This document shows, piece by piece, positions 12,481 through 24,987 of a stretch of DNA of 64,000 nucleotides (position 1 is the stretch's first letter; each line of letters begins with the position of its first letter). The position numbers and the translations under genes are program-made. Origin of the DNA: Laguncularia racemosa (taxonomy: Eukaryota; Streptophyta; Magnoliopsida; Myrtales; Combretaceae); assembly GCA_037954665.1 (NCBI GenBank), contig JBBMOL010000193.1:1116001-1180000 (forward strand). Reading direction: 5' to 3'. Under the pieces are notes generated by a model, which had not been told where the DNA came from, did no database searches, and saw only the letters and a list, made by a program, of their open reading frames with translations.

Positions 12481-13800
12481 GATGACAGCTTGAACCTACT
12501 GCCTAGTACTTATGTTACACTACATTTTCATTATATTAGTGGTTCTTTCCCTATGTCACCTGCTTTGTGGAAGAGATGCTTAAGTAAGTAAACAATGTAT
12601 CAAGGTGAATCCTCATAGCCCGCTATAAATTGGAGTCTAGTGCCTCTTCATGACTTTGACGATGCCCCTTTAGCACCATCCAACACAAGAGTCATAAACT
12701 CTTGTTTCTCCATATTGAAGGTTAACTAGATAACGTATAAATGCATTTTTACAGCTTATACAACAGTTTAGTAGGAGAAGGAATAACAAGGGATAGCTTA
12801 CTATTTTATCTCATTTGACATATAAATTTTTTATCAACATTTGCGACTCATGTATACATAAGTTTTACAAGTATTTACAATTTTTCTTCCATTTAATGTT
12901 GGGTATGTGATTCTTGTTACTCTTTACTATTTCACATATGTTTTTTCCTTAATTACATAACTTTTTTTTTCAAATTATATACCTTTTGATAGAACTTCTA
13001 ATTCACATGTGAAATTGTGATTTATATTGATTTTTTTCACAATTTCTTCAAATTTTCTCATTTTTTAAAAATTATTTTTTTTAATTTCTTAAAAATTAAA
13101 AATTATTTTTTTTTCAAATAAGTTTTTTTTTTATATATTATGGGTTTTGTAACTCTATATAAGTTAAAAGTTATGATATTTCAAAATTAGAAAAAAAAAA
13201 GATGTAATAAAAAAATATTTTTTTAACTCCACATGAACCAAAATTATTTATTTCATTATTCTTTATGTAAATTTTTAATTTTTTTTAAAATAAAGAAATT
13301 TCAAATTTTTTATATGATTTTTCATAATTTCAAAAAAAAAAAATGCATTGAAGACATTATACTAAAGGCAAAGATTAGGTTTTTACTTTCGTAACCTATT
13401 TTTTAAATAATTTTTTTAGATACGTGATTTCATAAATTTTAAAAAAAAAAATATTTAAGTGCATACATACCTCATAAAATCATACCACTCCTACTTGGGG
13501 TGTTTGTGGAAAGGAAGTGAACTTAACATAATCACCAAATTACTCATCTATAAAAGATTACTGTTTTGTAGCTATATATTACTTTGCAAGATGGGTCACA
13601 ACTAAACCGTTTTAAAGAGTATCCCAATCGTGTAGCCGCATATACCGTTTAGGTTACTGCATATAGATTTGTCAGTAACTGAAGCATTCAGTGATAGACG
13701 ATTTTTTTCACCAAAATAATATAAGCTAAAAACACAATAAAACAAGTACCACTCGGAGGGGACAGGGCCCCACCAACAACAGATGATTGGAAATAAAATC
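12481..13800. other. AT-rich intergenic region
   Basis: Long A and T homopolymer runs between 12.9 and 13.45 kb. No gene or transposon end recognised. Confidence 0.5.
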
Positions 13801-13830
13801 AAATTCCCTTCTCATGCAATCTCCAACGGT

Positions 13831-14027
13831 CCAATAACCTTATCTCAAAACCTCATCTAGCTCCTTCCCTTTCCCTCCACATATTCCCTCTCATTCCCTC
13901 TATACCAGAAACAACCAAGATAAGCCTTTGATCAAAACTATACTTCCAAACCCAGAAAAGAATACAACCCAAACTCATACAACACACATCTTCCTAGAGT
14001 CTTGTCCTGACACAAGCATCAGGGATC
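13831..14027 (+). promoter_or_regulatory. Probable promoter and 5'UTR of atpC
   Basis: A CCAAT motif at 13831 is followed at once by CTTATC (13839-13844), the reverse complement of the I-box GATAAG common in light-regulated leaf genes. A pyrimidine-rich CT tract (13860-13900), typical of plastid-protein gene leaders, leads to a TATA-like tataccag near 13900. The leader is rich in A and C up to the ATG at 14028. Light regulation is inference from these motifs. Confidence 0.4.
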
Positions 14028-15143
14028 ATGCCTTGCTCCAATCTAACAATGTGGATGTCATCGAAGCCGGATGCTTCTTCGCTCTCTTTTCCATCTTCTC
14101 TCAACCCTTTTCAGCTTCCTTCTCTTAGTCCTAGCAGTGGTTCTAAGTCTTCCTTTGTGTCCCCGATTCAATGCGGTCTCCGTGAGCTTAGAGAACGGAT
14201 TGGTTCCGTCAAGAACACTCAGAAGATCACTGAGGCTATGAAGCTTGTGGCCGCTGCTAAAGTCAGGAGAGCTCAAGAAGCCGTGGTTAATGGAAGGCCC
14301 TTTTCGGAATCCCTTGTGGAAGTCCTTTATAACATTAATGAGCAGCTCCAAGTCGAGGATGTAGATGCGCCTTTGACCAAGGTTAGGCCAGTGAAAAAAG
14401 TGGCTTTAGTTGTAGTCACTGGTGATAGAGGCCTCTGTGGTGGTTTCAACAATGCAATCATCAAGAAAGCTGAGAGTAGGATTGCTGAACTGAAGGCTCT
14501 CGGCCTTGATTACACTATCATTAGCGTTGGTAAAAAGGGTAATTCTTATTTCCTTCGAAGGCCTTATATCCCAGTCGACAGGTTTCTTGAAGGAGGATCT
14601 CTCCCCACCGCAAAAGAAGCCCAAGCCATAGCCGATGACACGTTTTCGCTATTTGTAAGTGAAGAAGTTGACAAAGTGGAGCTTCTATACACCAAGTTTG
14701 TTTCCCTTGTGAAGTCTGAGCCCGTGATTCACACACTGCTTCCTCTATCTCCGAGAGGAGAGATTTGCGATGTCAACGGGGTGTGTGTTGATGCTGCTGA
14801 GGATGAGTTCTTTCGGCTGACAACGAAGGAAGGGAAATTAACTGTTGAGAGAGATGTTATGAGGACTGAAACATCAGAGTTCTCTGCCATTTTGCAATTC
14901 GAACAAGACCCTGTTCAAATACTTGATGCTCTCTTGCCCTTATACTTAAACAGCCAGATTTTGAGGGCATTGCAGGAGTCTCTGGCAAGTGAGCTTGCTG
15001 CTAGGATGAGTGCTATGAGTAACGCTACTGATAATGCAATAGAGTTAAAGAAATCCCTTTCGATTGTCTATAACCGCCAACGTCAAGCCAAAATTACTGG
15101 AGAAATTTTGGAAATTGTTGCTGGTGCCAATGCTCTAACCTAA
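14028..15143 (+). CDS. atpC: Chloroplast ATP synthase gamma subunit (intact, intronless)
   Basis: 371-residue precursor of the gamma subunit, the central rotating shaft of the thylakoid CF1-CFo ATP synthase that couples proton flow to ATP synthesis. Residues 1 to about 48 are a Ser/Pro-rich transit peptide. The mature part starts near LRELRERIGSVKNTQKITEA, the N-terminal helix that inserts into the alpha3-beta3 ring. TGDRGLCGGFN (131-141) is the conserved family motif. The plant-specific regulatory insert GEICDVNGVC has Cys247 and Cys253, which form the thioredoxin-controlled disulfide, followed by the acidic AEDE segment of the redox-active form. The C-terminal helix holds NATDNAIELKKSLSIVYNRQ, the gamma signature. 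Length and lack of introns agree with the usual atpC1 genes. The ATG at 14028 gives a normal transit peptide. Confidence 0.97.
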   Translation: MPCSNLTMWMSSKPDASSLSFPSSLNPFQLPSLSPSSGSKSSFVSPIQCGLRELRERIGSVKNTQKITEAMKLVAAAKVRRAQEAVVNGRPFSESLVEVLYNINEQLQVEDVDAPLTKVRPVKKVALVVVTGDRGLCGGFNNAIIKKAESRIAELKALGLDYTIISVGKKGNSYFLRRPYIPVDRFLEGGSLPTAKEAQAIADDTFSLFVSEEVDKVELLYTKFVSLVKSEPVIHTLLPLSPRGEICDVNGVCVDAAEDEFFRLTTKEGKLTVERDVMRTETSEFSAILQFEQDPVQILDALLPLYLNSQILRALQESLASELAARMSAMSNATDNAIELKKSLSIVYNRQRQAKITGEILEIVAGANALT

Positions 15144-16434
15144 TTTGAAAATAATACAAAGCATGTGTGTCTATTCCTTTAGCCGAAACTCTGCTCTATA
15201 GGTATGTTCTAAGGGTTGGTCGAGTCTCTATTCATTCTTATATTCTCGTTCAAGAATGCAGAAAAGTTGTTTTTTTCAATGTTGTAACTCTAAGATTCTT
15301 ATGAAACTTGTGCACAACGAGAATTTACAATCCATTTTGGATGATAGCACAAATAATTTAATTGTAGTTATATGCTGTTTGGAGTTCCTTCTTGCAAACA
15401 AAATCATGTTAGTTTAATTCTGAGCTTGACATAATGGTTATAGATCAGAAATCATATTAGCATTTGATAGGTGAAAGGAATTTGTCTTGCAGCAAGAGCT
15501 GTGCTATAAATGTACGAATTCACATCTATGTCTAGCTGATGAAAATAACTACTAGATCCGCCTGTTATGCCTTCCAAGGGTGGATTCTTTTGTCTGCATT
15601 GGAGTCGTGGACATGGATGTATGTGCTTATTTAGAAGGTTGAAATGGGGCTCTGTAACTATCTGTATCAGGTGATTTTGATAGAGTTCGCCAGTTCAATT
15701 TAACTAGACTAGAAAAATCAAACATCTGGTTGCATACGTGCCTCATATGTGGTGGCTCTTTCTTATGCTAAGGTTCCATAATTCCAGCGTTAGGATCTTT
15801 AGTCCTACATTAAAGTTGCGTGTATATATTTTGATGTATCCTGCTGAGGTTCCATCCTCTAGGGGTGGGATCGTTTGTCCTACATTGAAGTTGTGTGTAT
15901 ATATATGTTTGTTAATTTGGTTGGTTACTATGAGGTTCTATCATTCCACATTCCTCTAATCAGCGTTCATTACCAAGATTTGGTTTAGTGCTTAAAAAGT
16001 CTAGATAGCAACATTAATGTCTGTGTTGAGGTATTGAGTTTTTATCTGCATCAATCTCCCTTCACACATCACCTACTCAGTGCGAGCTAAGCAAGTACAT
16101 CAGTTTATAGGATAGTTTGTACGTTTTAAAATATATGGGACAAGTACGTCTCTCTGTTGAAAGAAAAATCATCATATAGTCATGAGTTATCTTCCCTTTG
16201 CAATTTAGATATGAATAAGCATGCTCTTTGGAACGAAAAGACATTGATATGTACATATCAGCATACTTGCAACTAGTAAACTTGTTCCGGTAAAGAAGGC
16301 AGGAACGTGTAAACACAAAGGGATGGTATCATTGGAAACAATGTCGAGTACTTGTAAAATTGTCTGCTCGTGTTTCATAGCTAAATTTCAGATTCTTATT
16401 CTATTGCCCTTTTTCACTTTCATTATAAAGCACC
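15144..16434. other. atpC 3' region with short imperfect repeats
   Basis: The first part is the probable atpC 3'UTR. Between about 15570 and 15905 a sequence like ttgtcctacattgaagttg recurs three times with drift (about 15589, 15800 and 15876). No gene is recognised. Confidence 0.5.
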
Positions 16435-16990
16435 TCAGCGCGTATTTGTAGTAGTTTTTATCAACTTGATATTTTTGGTTCCACTTCTATCCTCCTCCAA
16501 GCATGATTTGCAGAACTTGATTTCCTCCCAAATAGCTGGAGCTTCTACTAGATCAAACTCTAAGCTTTTCATCGAGCATAAATTTGTTGCTAACACATCA
16601 CAGCTGTTATCATGTGCCATACAACCAAATCCGGCCTTCTTCTGGGATTTATTAACAGCGCCATCGCAATTCAATTTTGTGGTATCTGCTTCCGGAGTGT
16701 CCATACTTTCGACAATACTTTTTGTCAGGCTTGCCCCGTTCTAGAGCTTGGTCATGAAAATAACTTGTTGACAAATCACAAAACTTTCCACTACTGTCAG
16801 GGGAACACGGCTTTTATGATGAAAAACAGTCATTTCTCTCCCTTCGAATGTGTCAAGGTGTAATTGCAAACCTCAATATCAGCTCCTTCCATCCTAGTCC
16901 TTCTTTCCAAGCAAAGTTGGGCCATTGGTACTTGGTGGCAGCCATTCCTTCATTCTGTTAGAAGAATTCAAATCTACATGATAACCAAAG
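16435..16990 (-). pseudogene. RNase H-like (RVT_3) fragment of a non-LTR retrotransposon
   Basis: Minus-strand open frame with the layout of the plant RVT_3 RNase H domain: KLNCDGAVNKSQKKAGFGC (families: LNVDGA with the first catalytic Asp) then HDNSCDVLATNLC, a linker, and VEAPAIWEEIKFCKSC (families: EA-A---GL--A with the catalytic Glu). The second half of the domain, with the other acidic residues, is missing. Upstream in its own direction (16870-16990) lie weaker traces of the LINE C-terminus. In plants this domain closes many LINE ORF2 proteins and also occurs as stray genes. This is a truncated relic. Confidence 0.6.
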
Positions 16991-17261
16991 ATAATAAAAC
17001 AAACCAGTCTTGTCCAGGGATAATGTAAAAACAAGTATGCCAGTGTTGCTTTGGCAGATACAACCAAGTCCAGTGTCTTAAAAAAAAGTTACTGGCATCA
17101 ATGTATACCTATAAGCCACTTCATCTTAACTACTTGTTCTATTAGGCGGTAAGTGTTTAGTTTATGACCTTCTTATCTAGAATAGTTATAATTTAGTATG
17201 ACTTAAATTCATTATTTCTAAACTTATAGGAGTAATTTGACTAACTCAAATATCTAATGGA

Positions 17262-17352
17262 TGAACCCTTGGCGCAGTCGTAGGCACCTAAGTCCATAGA
17301 GGCTCTTAGCCTCTCTAAGCCTTTGGCTCTACACTGGACATAAAAAAAAAAA
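17262..17352 (+). repeat. Possible degenerate SINE head with A-rich tail
   Basis: The sequence cccttggcgcagtcgtaggc matches a Pol III A box (TGGCGCAGTCGT against TRGCNNAGYNGG, one miss) and resembles tRNA-derived plant SINE heads. It is followed about 50 bases later by a run of A. No good B box is visible, so this is only a weak call. Confidence 0.25.
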
Positions 17353-19450
17353 ATTTAATTACCATTCCCTTAGTATTATTCACTATTTTTAATATCTATT
17401 TAAAGATATTTTATTGTTTAATTTTAATTTTTATCTTAGTTAATAAGCAAAAACACAAAAAAAAAAAATTATCGATAAAAACCAAATGAGAAAAAAAACT
17501 AAATAAGTAACATAAAATCCAATTCCTTAACCATATATTTTCTAAACTTTTACCACTATCTTTTTTTTCCTTCATGATTTAGTTTGATTCGTAATTTTTT
17601 CGATCTTAAAAAAAATGATTTGGTTTAATTTATAATTTTTTTTTTCAAACCTAAAAAAAGGATTGGTTTGATTCAATTTAATCCAATTTGTGATTTAATC
17701 TTTTTTTTTTTTTTTTTTTTGCCTAGCTCTACTTATACCCATCCTGCCCCATGCCCTTACTCAACTCAAGCTAGTTGTTTGATCTGTACTATGTCTTCTT
17801 GGCTGATGACCCACTCCTTGGAAAATCACCTTGACTTCTTAAGGATATAACCTCATTAACCAGGTTCATGGTGACTAGGTGAATCGCATCACCAGGTATT
17901 GGGACTCCTTTTTTCTCAGATATGTGTAATTATAGGTCTATATGTCAAAAGCGTCTGCTTACTCCCGCCAACAACTACCTTAATCATCTTTTGAAATATA
18001 ACCAAACACACATCAAACATAGTAGTTTCAAATTAAAGCAGCCAATATTGGTAATATTTAGTGAAGCAAAGTGCACTTCTTGGGATATCAACATTCCTGT
18101 TACCACAAAATAAACCAACCTAATGATTGTGGCATCTCTTTCATCATCCTTTCTCTTATCACTTCTTTAGGGCTTACTACATCCTTAACGTCCATCTCAT
18201 ATATGATCTTGCAGCACGGTTTATGATCAAGAGCTCTGGCCTCTAATCCATTCATCATCACCTAATTTCAACAGCTCTCTTAGATCTCCAACCGCCAATG
18301 TACTTAGCTTCCCAAATATATTGGAATTCATATAATACTTGCAGACCATTTTCCAACTCTGATACATTTAAATTCGAATGAAATGGCATTACCGCCTCAA
18401 CTCAATGCATGTTCATTCGATAGGCTAACAAAGCCTTCAACCTCTTCCACACTACACCGGGTTTTTTTTTTCAACAGGCATAAATTCTCGAAAAATCTCC
18501 TATCCACTCTATTCTATGACCTTAGTCAATGCTTATATATACGAGCGTAAAAGCTTCCATAGCGTGTCATGTGGAGGTCAAATGACTTGGTCGACTGGAC
18601 CGATCAACCCCTTTTGTTCTTTAGAGTAATAAATTTCTAGCAACCACAAATAACCACTCCGACAGAAACTCGGACTCACTCCGACAGAAACTCGGACTCA
18701 GACTTGGACTAATATATGACTACAATTTGGACTCACAGCATTTTTGATTCATGACTTAGCTGACGAATTTATTATTCTAAGGAACGTTAAGTTCACCTTT
18801 ATACATATATATACATTTATCATTATTTATACATTCCCATTTTAGAATTCTGAGTTTTCACTTTTTTGCCTATTCATTGGTGGAATAAGACGATTTATGG
18901 AAGTTTCTTCACATTAAATCTCTTATACCTAGCGTCATACATTTTAAATTTTATTCTGAATTTTGCCGCCGTAAGGATTGGTGCAACAAACTTGTAAATA
19001 ATATTGCATATTTGTTTGGTTAAATAAGATGGTTAATAAAAATTTGAAATTATATTTTTATTCATAACTTAATTTATTATTTCATTATGTTTTCTTTTAT
19101 ATTGTTACTTTAATGGTCTCTTTATATATGATTCAATTCTTTAGTATTTCATCATTATATCTTGGTGTAAGGATTTAATACAACTAACCTCAAAATACAT
19201 TATTCTCTCTTTCTCTCTCTCTTTTTCTTTTCTTTCTTTCTTTCTTTCTTTTTTTTTGGTGTGTGTTTCGCGAGGTGGGGTTGGTCATTAATTGGGTGGC
19301 TTAAGATTTTTCACAATCGTAATTAAATTTCACCCTATAGTTATTTCTTCATCCAATTAATTTATACTTACTAACATATTTCTATTTGAATTATTTTGCT
19401 TTTGATCACTCACATTTCATATGGGTTCTTAGTTTTTTGAACCTAACCTT
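17353..19450. other. Intergenic with homopolymers and microsatellites
   Basis: Poly-A and poly-T tracts (17340-17720), including a long T run ending at about 17720. A perfect 22-bp tandem duplication (actccgacagaaactcggac start) occupies 18656-18699. A pyrimidine microsatellite, (CT)n changing into (TTTC)n, lies at 19202-19257. No gene is recognised. Confidence 0.6.
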
Positions 19451-19451
19451 T

Positions 19452-20600
19452 TATAGCACCTAAATTGTTGTACCTCAAATCTAAAGGACATGATAGTTTG
19501 TAACATATTCCTACCTAAATAGAATATGTAAGCTTGGGCTCCCATGCTCAATAATTTCCTTAAATGAAGTGAGCAATCAACTCATTGAATAATATAATAC
19601 AACACTCACTTATGAATACCAAACCAATTAAATATATAACCTATATTAACTAAATGCAACAAATAATTATATCATTAAAAGAATCACAATAACATAACCT
19701 TAGCAATTAAGGTTTAGGTTACTCTAATGCTACTTTCAAACATGATAGAGGTCATGGATACAACACCTGTGACAATAATGCAATAAGGCCTTTAGACTTA
19801 TTGTTTATAGCAAATAATTTGCAAGAAACGACTTTGATTCCCATTGTCGATAAGTAATCATCTCACATTGAGTTCACTCCTTATATCATGCCACTAGGAG
19901 CAAAGTCTTGTAACAATTGGAGTCAATGTCCCATTCCACCAATTCGTCCCATTTACAACATTATTTTTGCTCAACTAACCTATATTAGCTACAGTTCCCT
20001 CATATGGATGACCCATTCAATCATGTTCAATAACATTTGCGCCTACATCTAACCAAGTCGTTCAAGAGTTTGGTACTCCTAATTGCCCACTATTGGCTAT
20101 CATTCTCATGTTTGAATGGCCAAACATAAGAAACACACACATTTAGTGGTTACCTTTGTCAACAATCAACCATCAACAAACAAGTAGCATAACTTTTACC
20201 TTTGTTTTTTGTGAATACCATTGCTTGATTCCTTTGTCTTTTTGATATCTAGTATAATAAATTACATAACTCAATCTTAAATTTGTTTTGATTTATTCTC
20301 TTCTTATTCATGAGTTTCTCCTAATTTTAATTAATTTGAGCAATAACATACCCAAGCTACAAAGTTTTAATCAATCAAATTAAGGATTCTTGCACTTTGA
20401 GCTTATGCAGTTGACCTAAAGAGTAAGGGGTTAATCTTAATGTCTTTAACTTGCTTATGTCACAAAGTTGATCAGATTCACTACCTTTTAGGGTCTCCAT
20501 TCATCTCATTCATTTCTTCTTATCCATTACTCTAAAATTTATGTCTAATTTACAATTTTCCAAAGTATTACTACATTTATCACAGAATCCTAATCTTAAA
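19452..20600. repeat. Possible diverged LTR of a Ty3/gypsy element
   Basis: Several segments keep the order seen in the LTRs at 37309-38690 and 43249-45213. These are agtgagcaatcaactcattg then ataatacaacactcac (compare ggtgagctaatgcccaatac then acaacacaaacac), and later ccactaggagcaaagtc (compare ccactaggaacaacgtc). Spacing is similar but most positions differ and no TG or CA ends are clear. Orientation would match the minus-strand element. Confidence 0.35.
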
Positions 20601-21834
20601 TCTAATAGGATTTCTTTTGTAGTTGATTTTTAGAGATTAATTTCTATAACTTATTGTTCTTAATCTATCTTTCATAGTTTTAGGTTCTTATTCCTTATGG
20701 TTTATATAGCCTTTTGATGTAGCCATATTCCTATAACCCTTTATAAATTACAATTCACTATGGAAGATTCTTTTTTTTTTTTTTTTGTGTGTGTGTGATA
20801 ATTATTAGTTTGCTATTTTAGTAAAAGTTCTATCATTTTCTAAGTCAAAATTTATCTAAGTTTTAACTTAACTTTAGGTTTAGCATTTCAATTCTTACAT
20901 CATTCTTAGGGTTCATGATATTATTTTATTAGGAATCTCCTCAATGGTTTTAGTTAAGTTCGTACTTTCTATTATGAATTCAGTTTCGAATTTCTGTTGA
21001 GAAATAAAGAGGACTTGGGTTTAATTTATATACTTGTTTTTGACGTTTCTTGTCCTTTTCCTATCCTATTGCAATGAGAATTCTCTTGACTCTTACTGGA
21101 GTGATTTGTAAAGAGGGGATTAAGTGTTATATATAAATACAAGAGTGTGCCTTTTGGACTAATTTTCTATTTCATGAAAGGATATCCTGTTAGATATATT
21201 TTAGTTTATTCTTTTTTAACTATGGGTGTTATCATCTGATATTTATTATTTAAATTCATCAATTTTTTGTAGATTTTTTTTTTATTTCTTCCTTAGTTTC
21301 AAGTATAGTATTGTTGTTGTTGTTGTTGGAAGTTTTTAGGCTGTTTCATCTTTCTTGGAATAAATCCAAAGACCTTTTTAATAGTTGAAAGCAAAGTCCT
21401 ATCTGAAACATTCCATGCTTGCTCCACCAAGTCTTCAAACGCACTATGATCAAGCCACATTAGCTAAAAGTAAAATGTTCTTGTGCTATTTCCTGACCTA
21501 AAAGAAGGCCTACTATCGAGTAAAATCTAACAAAGACTTGATAGGGCTGTCCGCAAAAGAAGCTTGGACTGAGGAAATAAAAACTTCCGGTCACAACATA
21601 AATAAGCCCTATCAAGTTGTTGTGGTATAAGGTTCAGAAATCTTTGGGGATTGGACCATTTAAACTTGGAGTACACAAAACCCGTATAAGCTGAAATTTC
21701 GTGTCAACTAACCTCCTTAGTCTTGCTTCTCCTTTTTAAAGGAGATAGTAATTGCACGCAATAGTTTAAAGACAGCAAAACCGTGCTGGAATATAAGATT
21801 CATAAGAGAAGTAAGTTTTTCTTACCCTACTTTC
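20601..21834. other. Intergenic, nothing recognised
   Basis: AT-rich. It includes a T run with (GT) extension near 20770-20800 and a (TTG)n microsatellite at about 21308-21328. Confidence 0.5.
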
Positions 21835-22111
21835 CATAAGATTTGAATCGGAGTGGTTTTATCATCTTAGATCAAGATCTTAACTATTAAAATACACTGA
21901 ATTGATCACTAATTAGTATTATTTGCTAATATACCAAGCCTAGCTATTTCAAGAACAGAAGACACTTCTCAAGTTTGCATAAGATCCGAATCTGAGTGAT
22001 TTAATATTTTAGATCAAGACCTTAACTACTAAAATACATCTTATGGATAGCATCATTTGCTAATATACGAAACCTAGCTATTTCAAGAACAGGAGACACT
22101 CGTGAAGTTTG
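21835..22111. repeat. Imperfect tandem duplication, period ~143 bp
   Basis: The block beginning cataagatttgaatcgg at 21835 is repeated from 21978 as cataagatccgaatctg. Shared inner motifs are ttagatcaaga, ttaacta, atttgctaatata, cctagctatttcaagaaca and gagacact/agacact. Copy 2 has a small deletion. No coding signal. Confidence 0.8.
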
Positions 22112-22959
22112 GTGCTAGCATACACCTTTAAGAAATACCAAAATGGGGAAATTCCACGCATGAATTTCTGGATCTGAATGAGAAGTTTGAGGAATTTGCA
22201 CATCATCCCCTTTCCAGGACACATCCCAAATTCCTGCTAATTTATTTTATGGCAAACGATAAATCAACTTAGTCGTATTTGAGAAGTTTGCATTAGCTGC
22301 TTTCATTTATATTTTTGCTCATTACATTTTGACTTGTGCTTTGGCTAAAACTTTCAAAGAGATTCACTAGGAATAATATGCTACATGTAGCTCATATGTT
22401 AGATAAAAACTAATAAAATTATGGTGCTTTATTTATTATAAAAAGATAAATATTATTAATGATTGAAAATATTTATATATATATTAAATTTTATTTATTT
22501 TTATCTATCACATCGCAATATATATGATATATACACAACCATAATGGCTTTGATACAGCTAATTTTACCAAGTTTCTAACTTAGCCCTTCTTAAATAGAT
22601 GTCCTACCCTATTAGAACCAGAAAGATATGATTTAATGACCTTCCGCTCACCTTTCCACAATATGAATCATTTACGTTTTCTACCTCCAGTCTTTCCGGT
22701 TATCTTTCGTTCTTCAACTCCGACTGACGAACCCATGGTAAGGAACAGAAATAGGCAAATCGATGGTATTCAATGTAGAGCAAAGATCTTAGTCGGCTCC
22801 AGAACATTCACAACATCATTACATAACACATTTGTAGAGTCTTGGAATAACATTGATAACAAAGACTCCACCCCTCAACCTCCTTAACTCCATCCCCCTT
22901 TCCACCTATTTCCTCTCTCCCTCCTCTTCTTGTGTTCCAAAGGTCACCGATCACTTGCC
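22112..22959. other. Intergenic, nothing recognised
   Basis: AT-rich to 22560, then more balanced sequence with an open frame at 22636-22887 that shows no known motif. The second part may be the end of the adjacent LINE relic. Confidence 0.4.
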
Positions 22960-23840
22960 CTTGCAAGTATCTAGTTTACCCATTCTGGGTTTGCGTCCCC
23001 CGCTCTAAAGATTCGCCTATTTCGTTCGTACCGGATTCCCCATCGCATGAACGCAAACACCACTTGCCTTGTTTGGGTCCCCCTCTCACACTCTCTGAAC
23101 ACATGGCTTATGGTTTCTCTTTCACTTCCGTAGAACACACAATTTCCATTTATTCCTATTCCTCTCTGTTGAAGGGCATTCTTTGTCGGGAGCCCGTTAT
23201 GGAGAATTCTCCAGATGAGTATTTTTATCTTTAGAATCGTAGGACTCTTCCACACCCAACCCCAGTTCCAAATCTCAAAAACAGCCTCCTTCTCCTTTGA
23301 CATGATTCCGTATAGAGTCTTAACTGGCATTGCTATCATAAGGCCAGAGACAGACTATATTTTAATCATCCTGTGCTTCTCCATGCAGCAGAATGTTTCC
23401 AAGGATTTTACATGAACTTTCATCTAGGGGGAGGCCAATGCTTTCTTCCTTCCGTATACCCACTCCTCCATATGCCTCTGCTAGAGTTAAACTTTCCCCA
23501 TCTCTCTCTAAGGGTCCACTTAATATACTCTTTATCGTCTCGTTTGCATTCCATCTCTCATTCCAAAAACTTATCTCTTTCTCATTTCTAGCTTCCACTA
23601 TGAGGTGCGATTCCAGCTATCTATTCATTTGTCTAACCAACTCTGTCCATGAGAGCTTCTTATTCCTTACTTTCCAGGCCAGCTTATCGAAGTTTTCTCC
23701 ATTCCTTGTTTGCTGATCAAGAAGTCCCAACCCCCTATCTTCCAATGCCTTCTTTATTTTTTCCCAGGCAATCCAGTGCGCCTTCCGTTGCCCCTCGCTT
23801 TCTCCCCATAGAAAGTCCCTGCTCACTCTTTCGATTTTCT
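22960..23840 (-). pseudogene. LINE ORF2 C-terminal relic (post-RT region and zf-RVT)
   Basis: Three minus-strand pieces in different frames follow the order of a plant LINE ORF2 after the reverse transcriptase. First, 23826-23617 has FLWGESEGQRKAHWIAWEKI and RGLGLLD (families: FLWGG, HWV-W, GGLGI). Second, 23598-23362 has EKEISFWNERW (families: G--T-FW-D-W). Third, 23339-22971 is the zf-RVT domain with ILKIKILIWRILHNGLPTKN and GIGINGNC, then ERETISHVFRECE. In the last, one of the paired Cys positions reads Tyr (CVFYG), so the zinc site is broken. Two frameshifts separate the pieces. The catalytic RT core is absent. This is a 5'-truncated dead insertion. Confidence 0.8.
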
Positions 23841-24715
23841 TAGCTAATGACTATTGAAGTTCTTGTTACTAATTATGTAAAATTTTGAAATTAATTGCAA
23901 ATTTAATAACGAAATAGCTTGTAAATTAATTTAAAAACTTTATTCATAACCAGTATAATTTTAAATTAAAAAAATAATAATTTAAAAAGCGAATTACATA
24001 AAATTCTAAAATAAACAATAAAATAAATTATAAATATAAGTTTATAATAAATAAATAAATTTTTTAAATAAATATTTAAATTTAAAATAACTCATTTAAT
24101 TTAGTAATAAATTTTCATATCAAAATACTATAATTACTACTCTTAACTAAATTATCAGATGCGACAAATGAATTCCAAAAATTTAGAAATTAACTTTTAT
24201 ATATAAACCCTTCTAAAACCGACTTCCCCAATCCCTTTCCTCAATTTCTGCGTCAGAGTGCAATCCACCGACCGTTGAGCGAGAGGAAAACACGGGCAAG
24301 CCGGAAAAGAAAAAGAGAAAAAGAAAAGAAAAACTTACCGTAAATTACATATATGACATCTAAATTATAGTTCGGGATTACTTACGTAATATGTGAGGTG
24401 AGCTCTACAAAACTAAACTATGTTTGTGTAGAAAATTTTTAATTTTAAAACTAAAATATAATTTTAAAAATTGCAAAAACAAATTTTAAGCTTAAAAAAT
24501 AGCAAAAATTATTAGGAGTATAAAAGATAGGATGATATTAGTACAAATAGTAAGTAATAGCATTATTTTTTTGTATTTTAGGAGAAGAATTTGACCCTTT
24601 GCAAGTACCTTGGGATTACTTCGCTCGGTAAAGAAAAATGAGACCCAAGTGAATAGAAATTTTATTATATACTATTTATTTGTGATGTGATGTATAGTAT
24701 AACTGTGTACATGTA
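23841..24715. other. AT-rich region with an isolated promoter-like island
   Basis: Mostly AT-rich. At 24196-24207 there is a good TATA box (tttatatataaa) followed by a C/T-rich, leader-like stretch and a GC-richer block (24240-24310), as at the start of a gene, but no open frame follows. The last 5 bases (24711-24715, ATGTA) are the left target-site copy of the next element. Confidence 0.35.
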
Positions 24716-24987
24716 TGTAAACATCTCATTTTTGCCCTAGGAATCAATAATAATCAATCATAATCAATTTTCAAATTTTTCCATTTTTTCTAATTTTTCT
24801 CTAATTTACCATAAATAATAAAAATAAATAGGAAAACACATCAATTTTGAAAAATTATTTCAGAAATGGCAATAATAAATAATAAAAAATTTTTACAAAT
24901 TTTTGAAATTTCAAAAAATACAAAAAAATAAAAAATTCTCATTGCATATATGCAATTTGCGAAATTAGAAAAATCAAGAAAGTGGGC

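Noticed and set aside
14058..14736. Minus-strand and alternate-frame open stretches inside atpC
   Set aside because: The plus frame encodes a complete, well-conserved ATP synthase gamma subunit; the others are shadows with no motif.
19202..19257. Pyrimidine-rich tract as a regulatory element
   Set aside because: It is a plain (CT)n/(TTTC)n microsatellite with no gene next to it.
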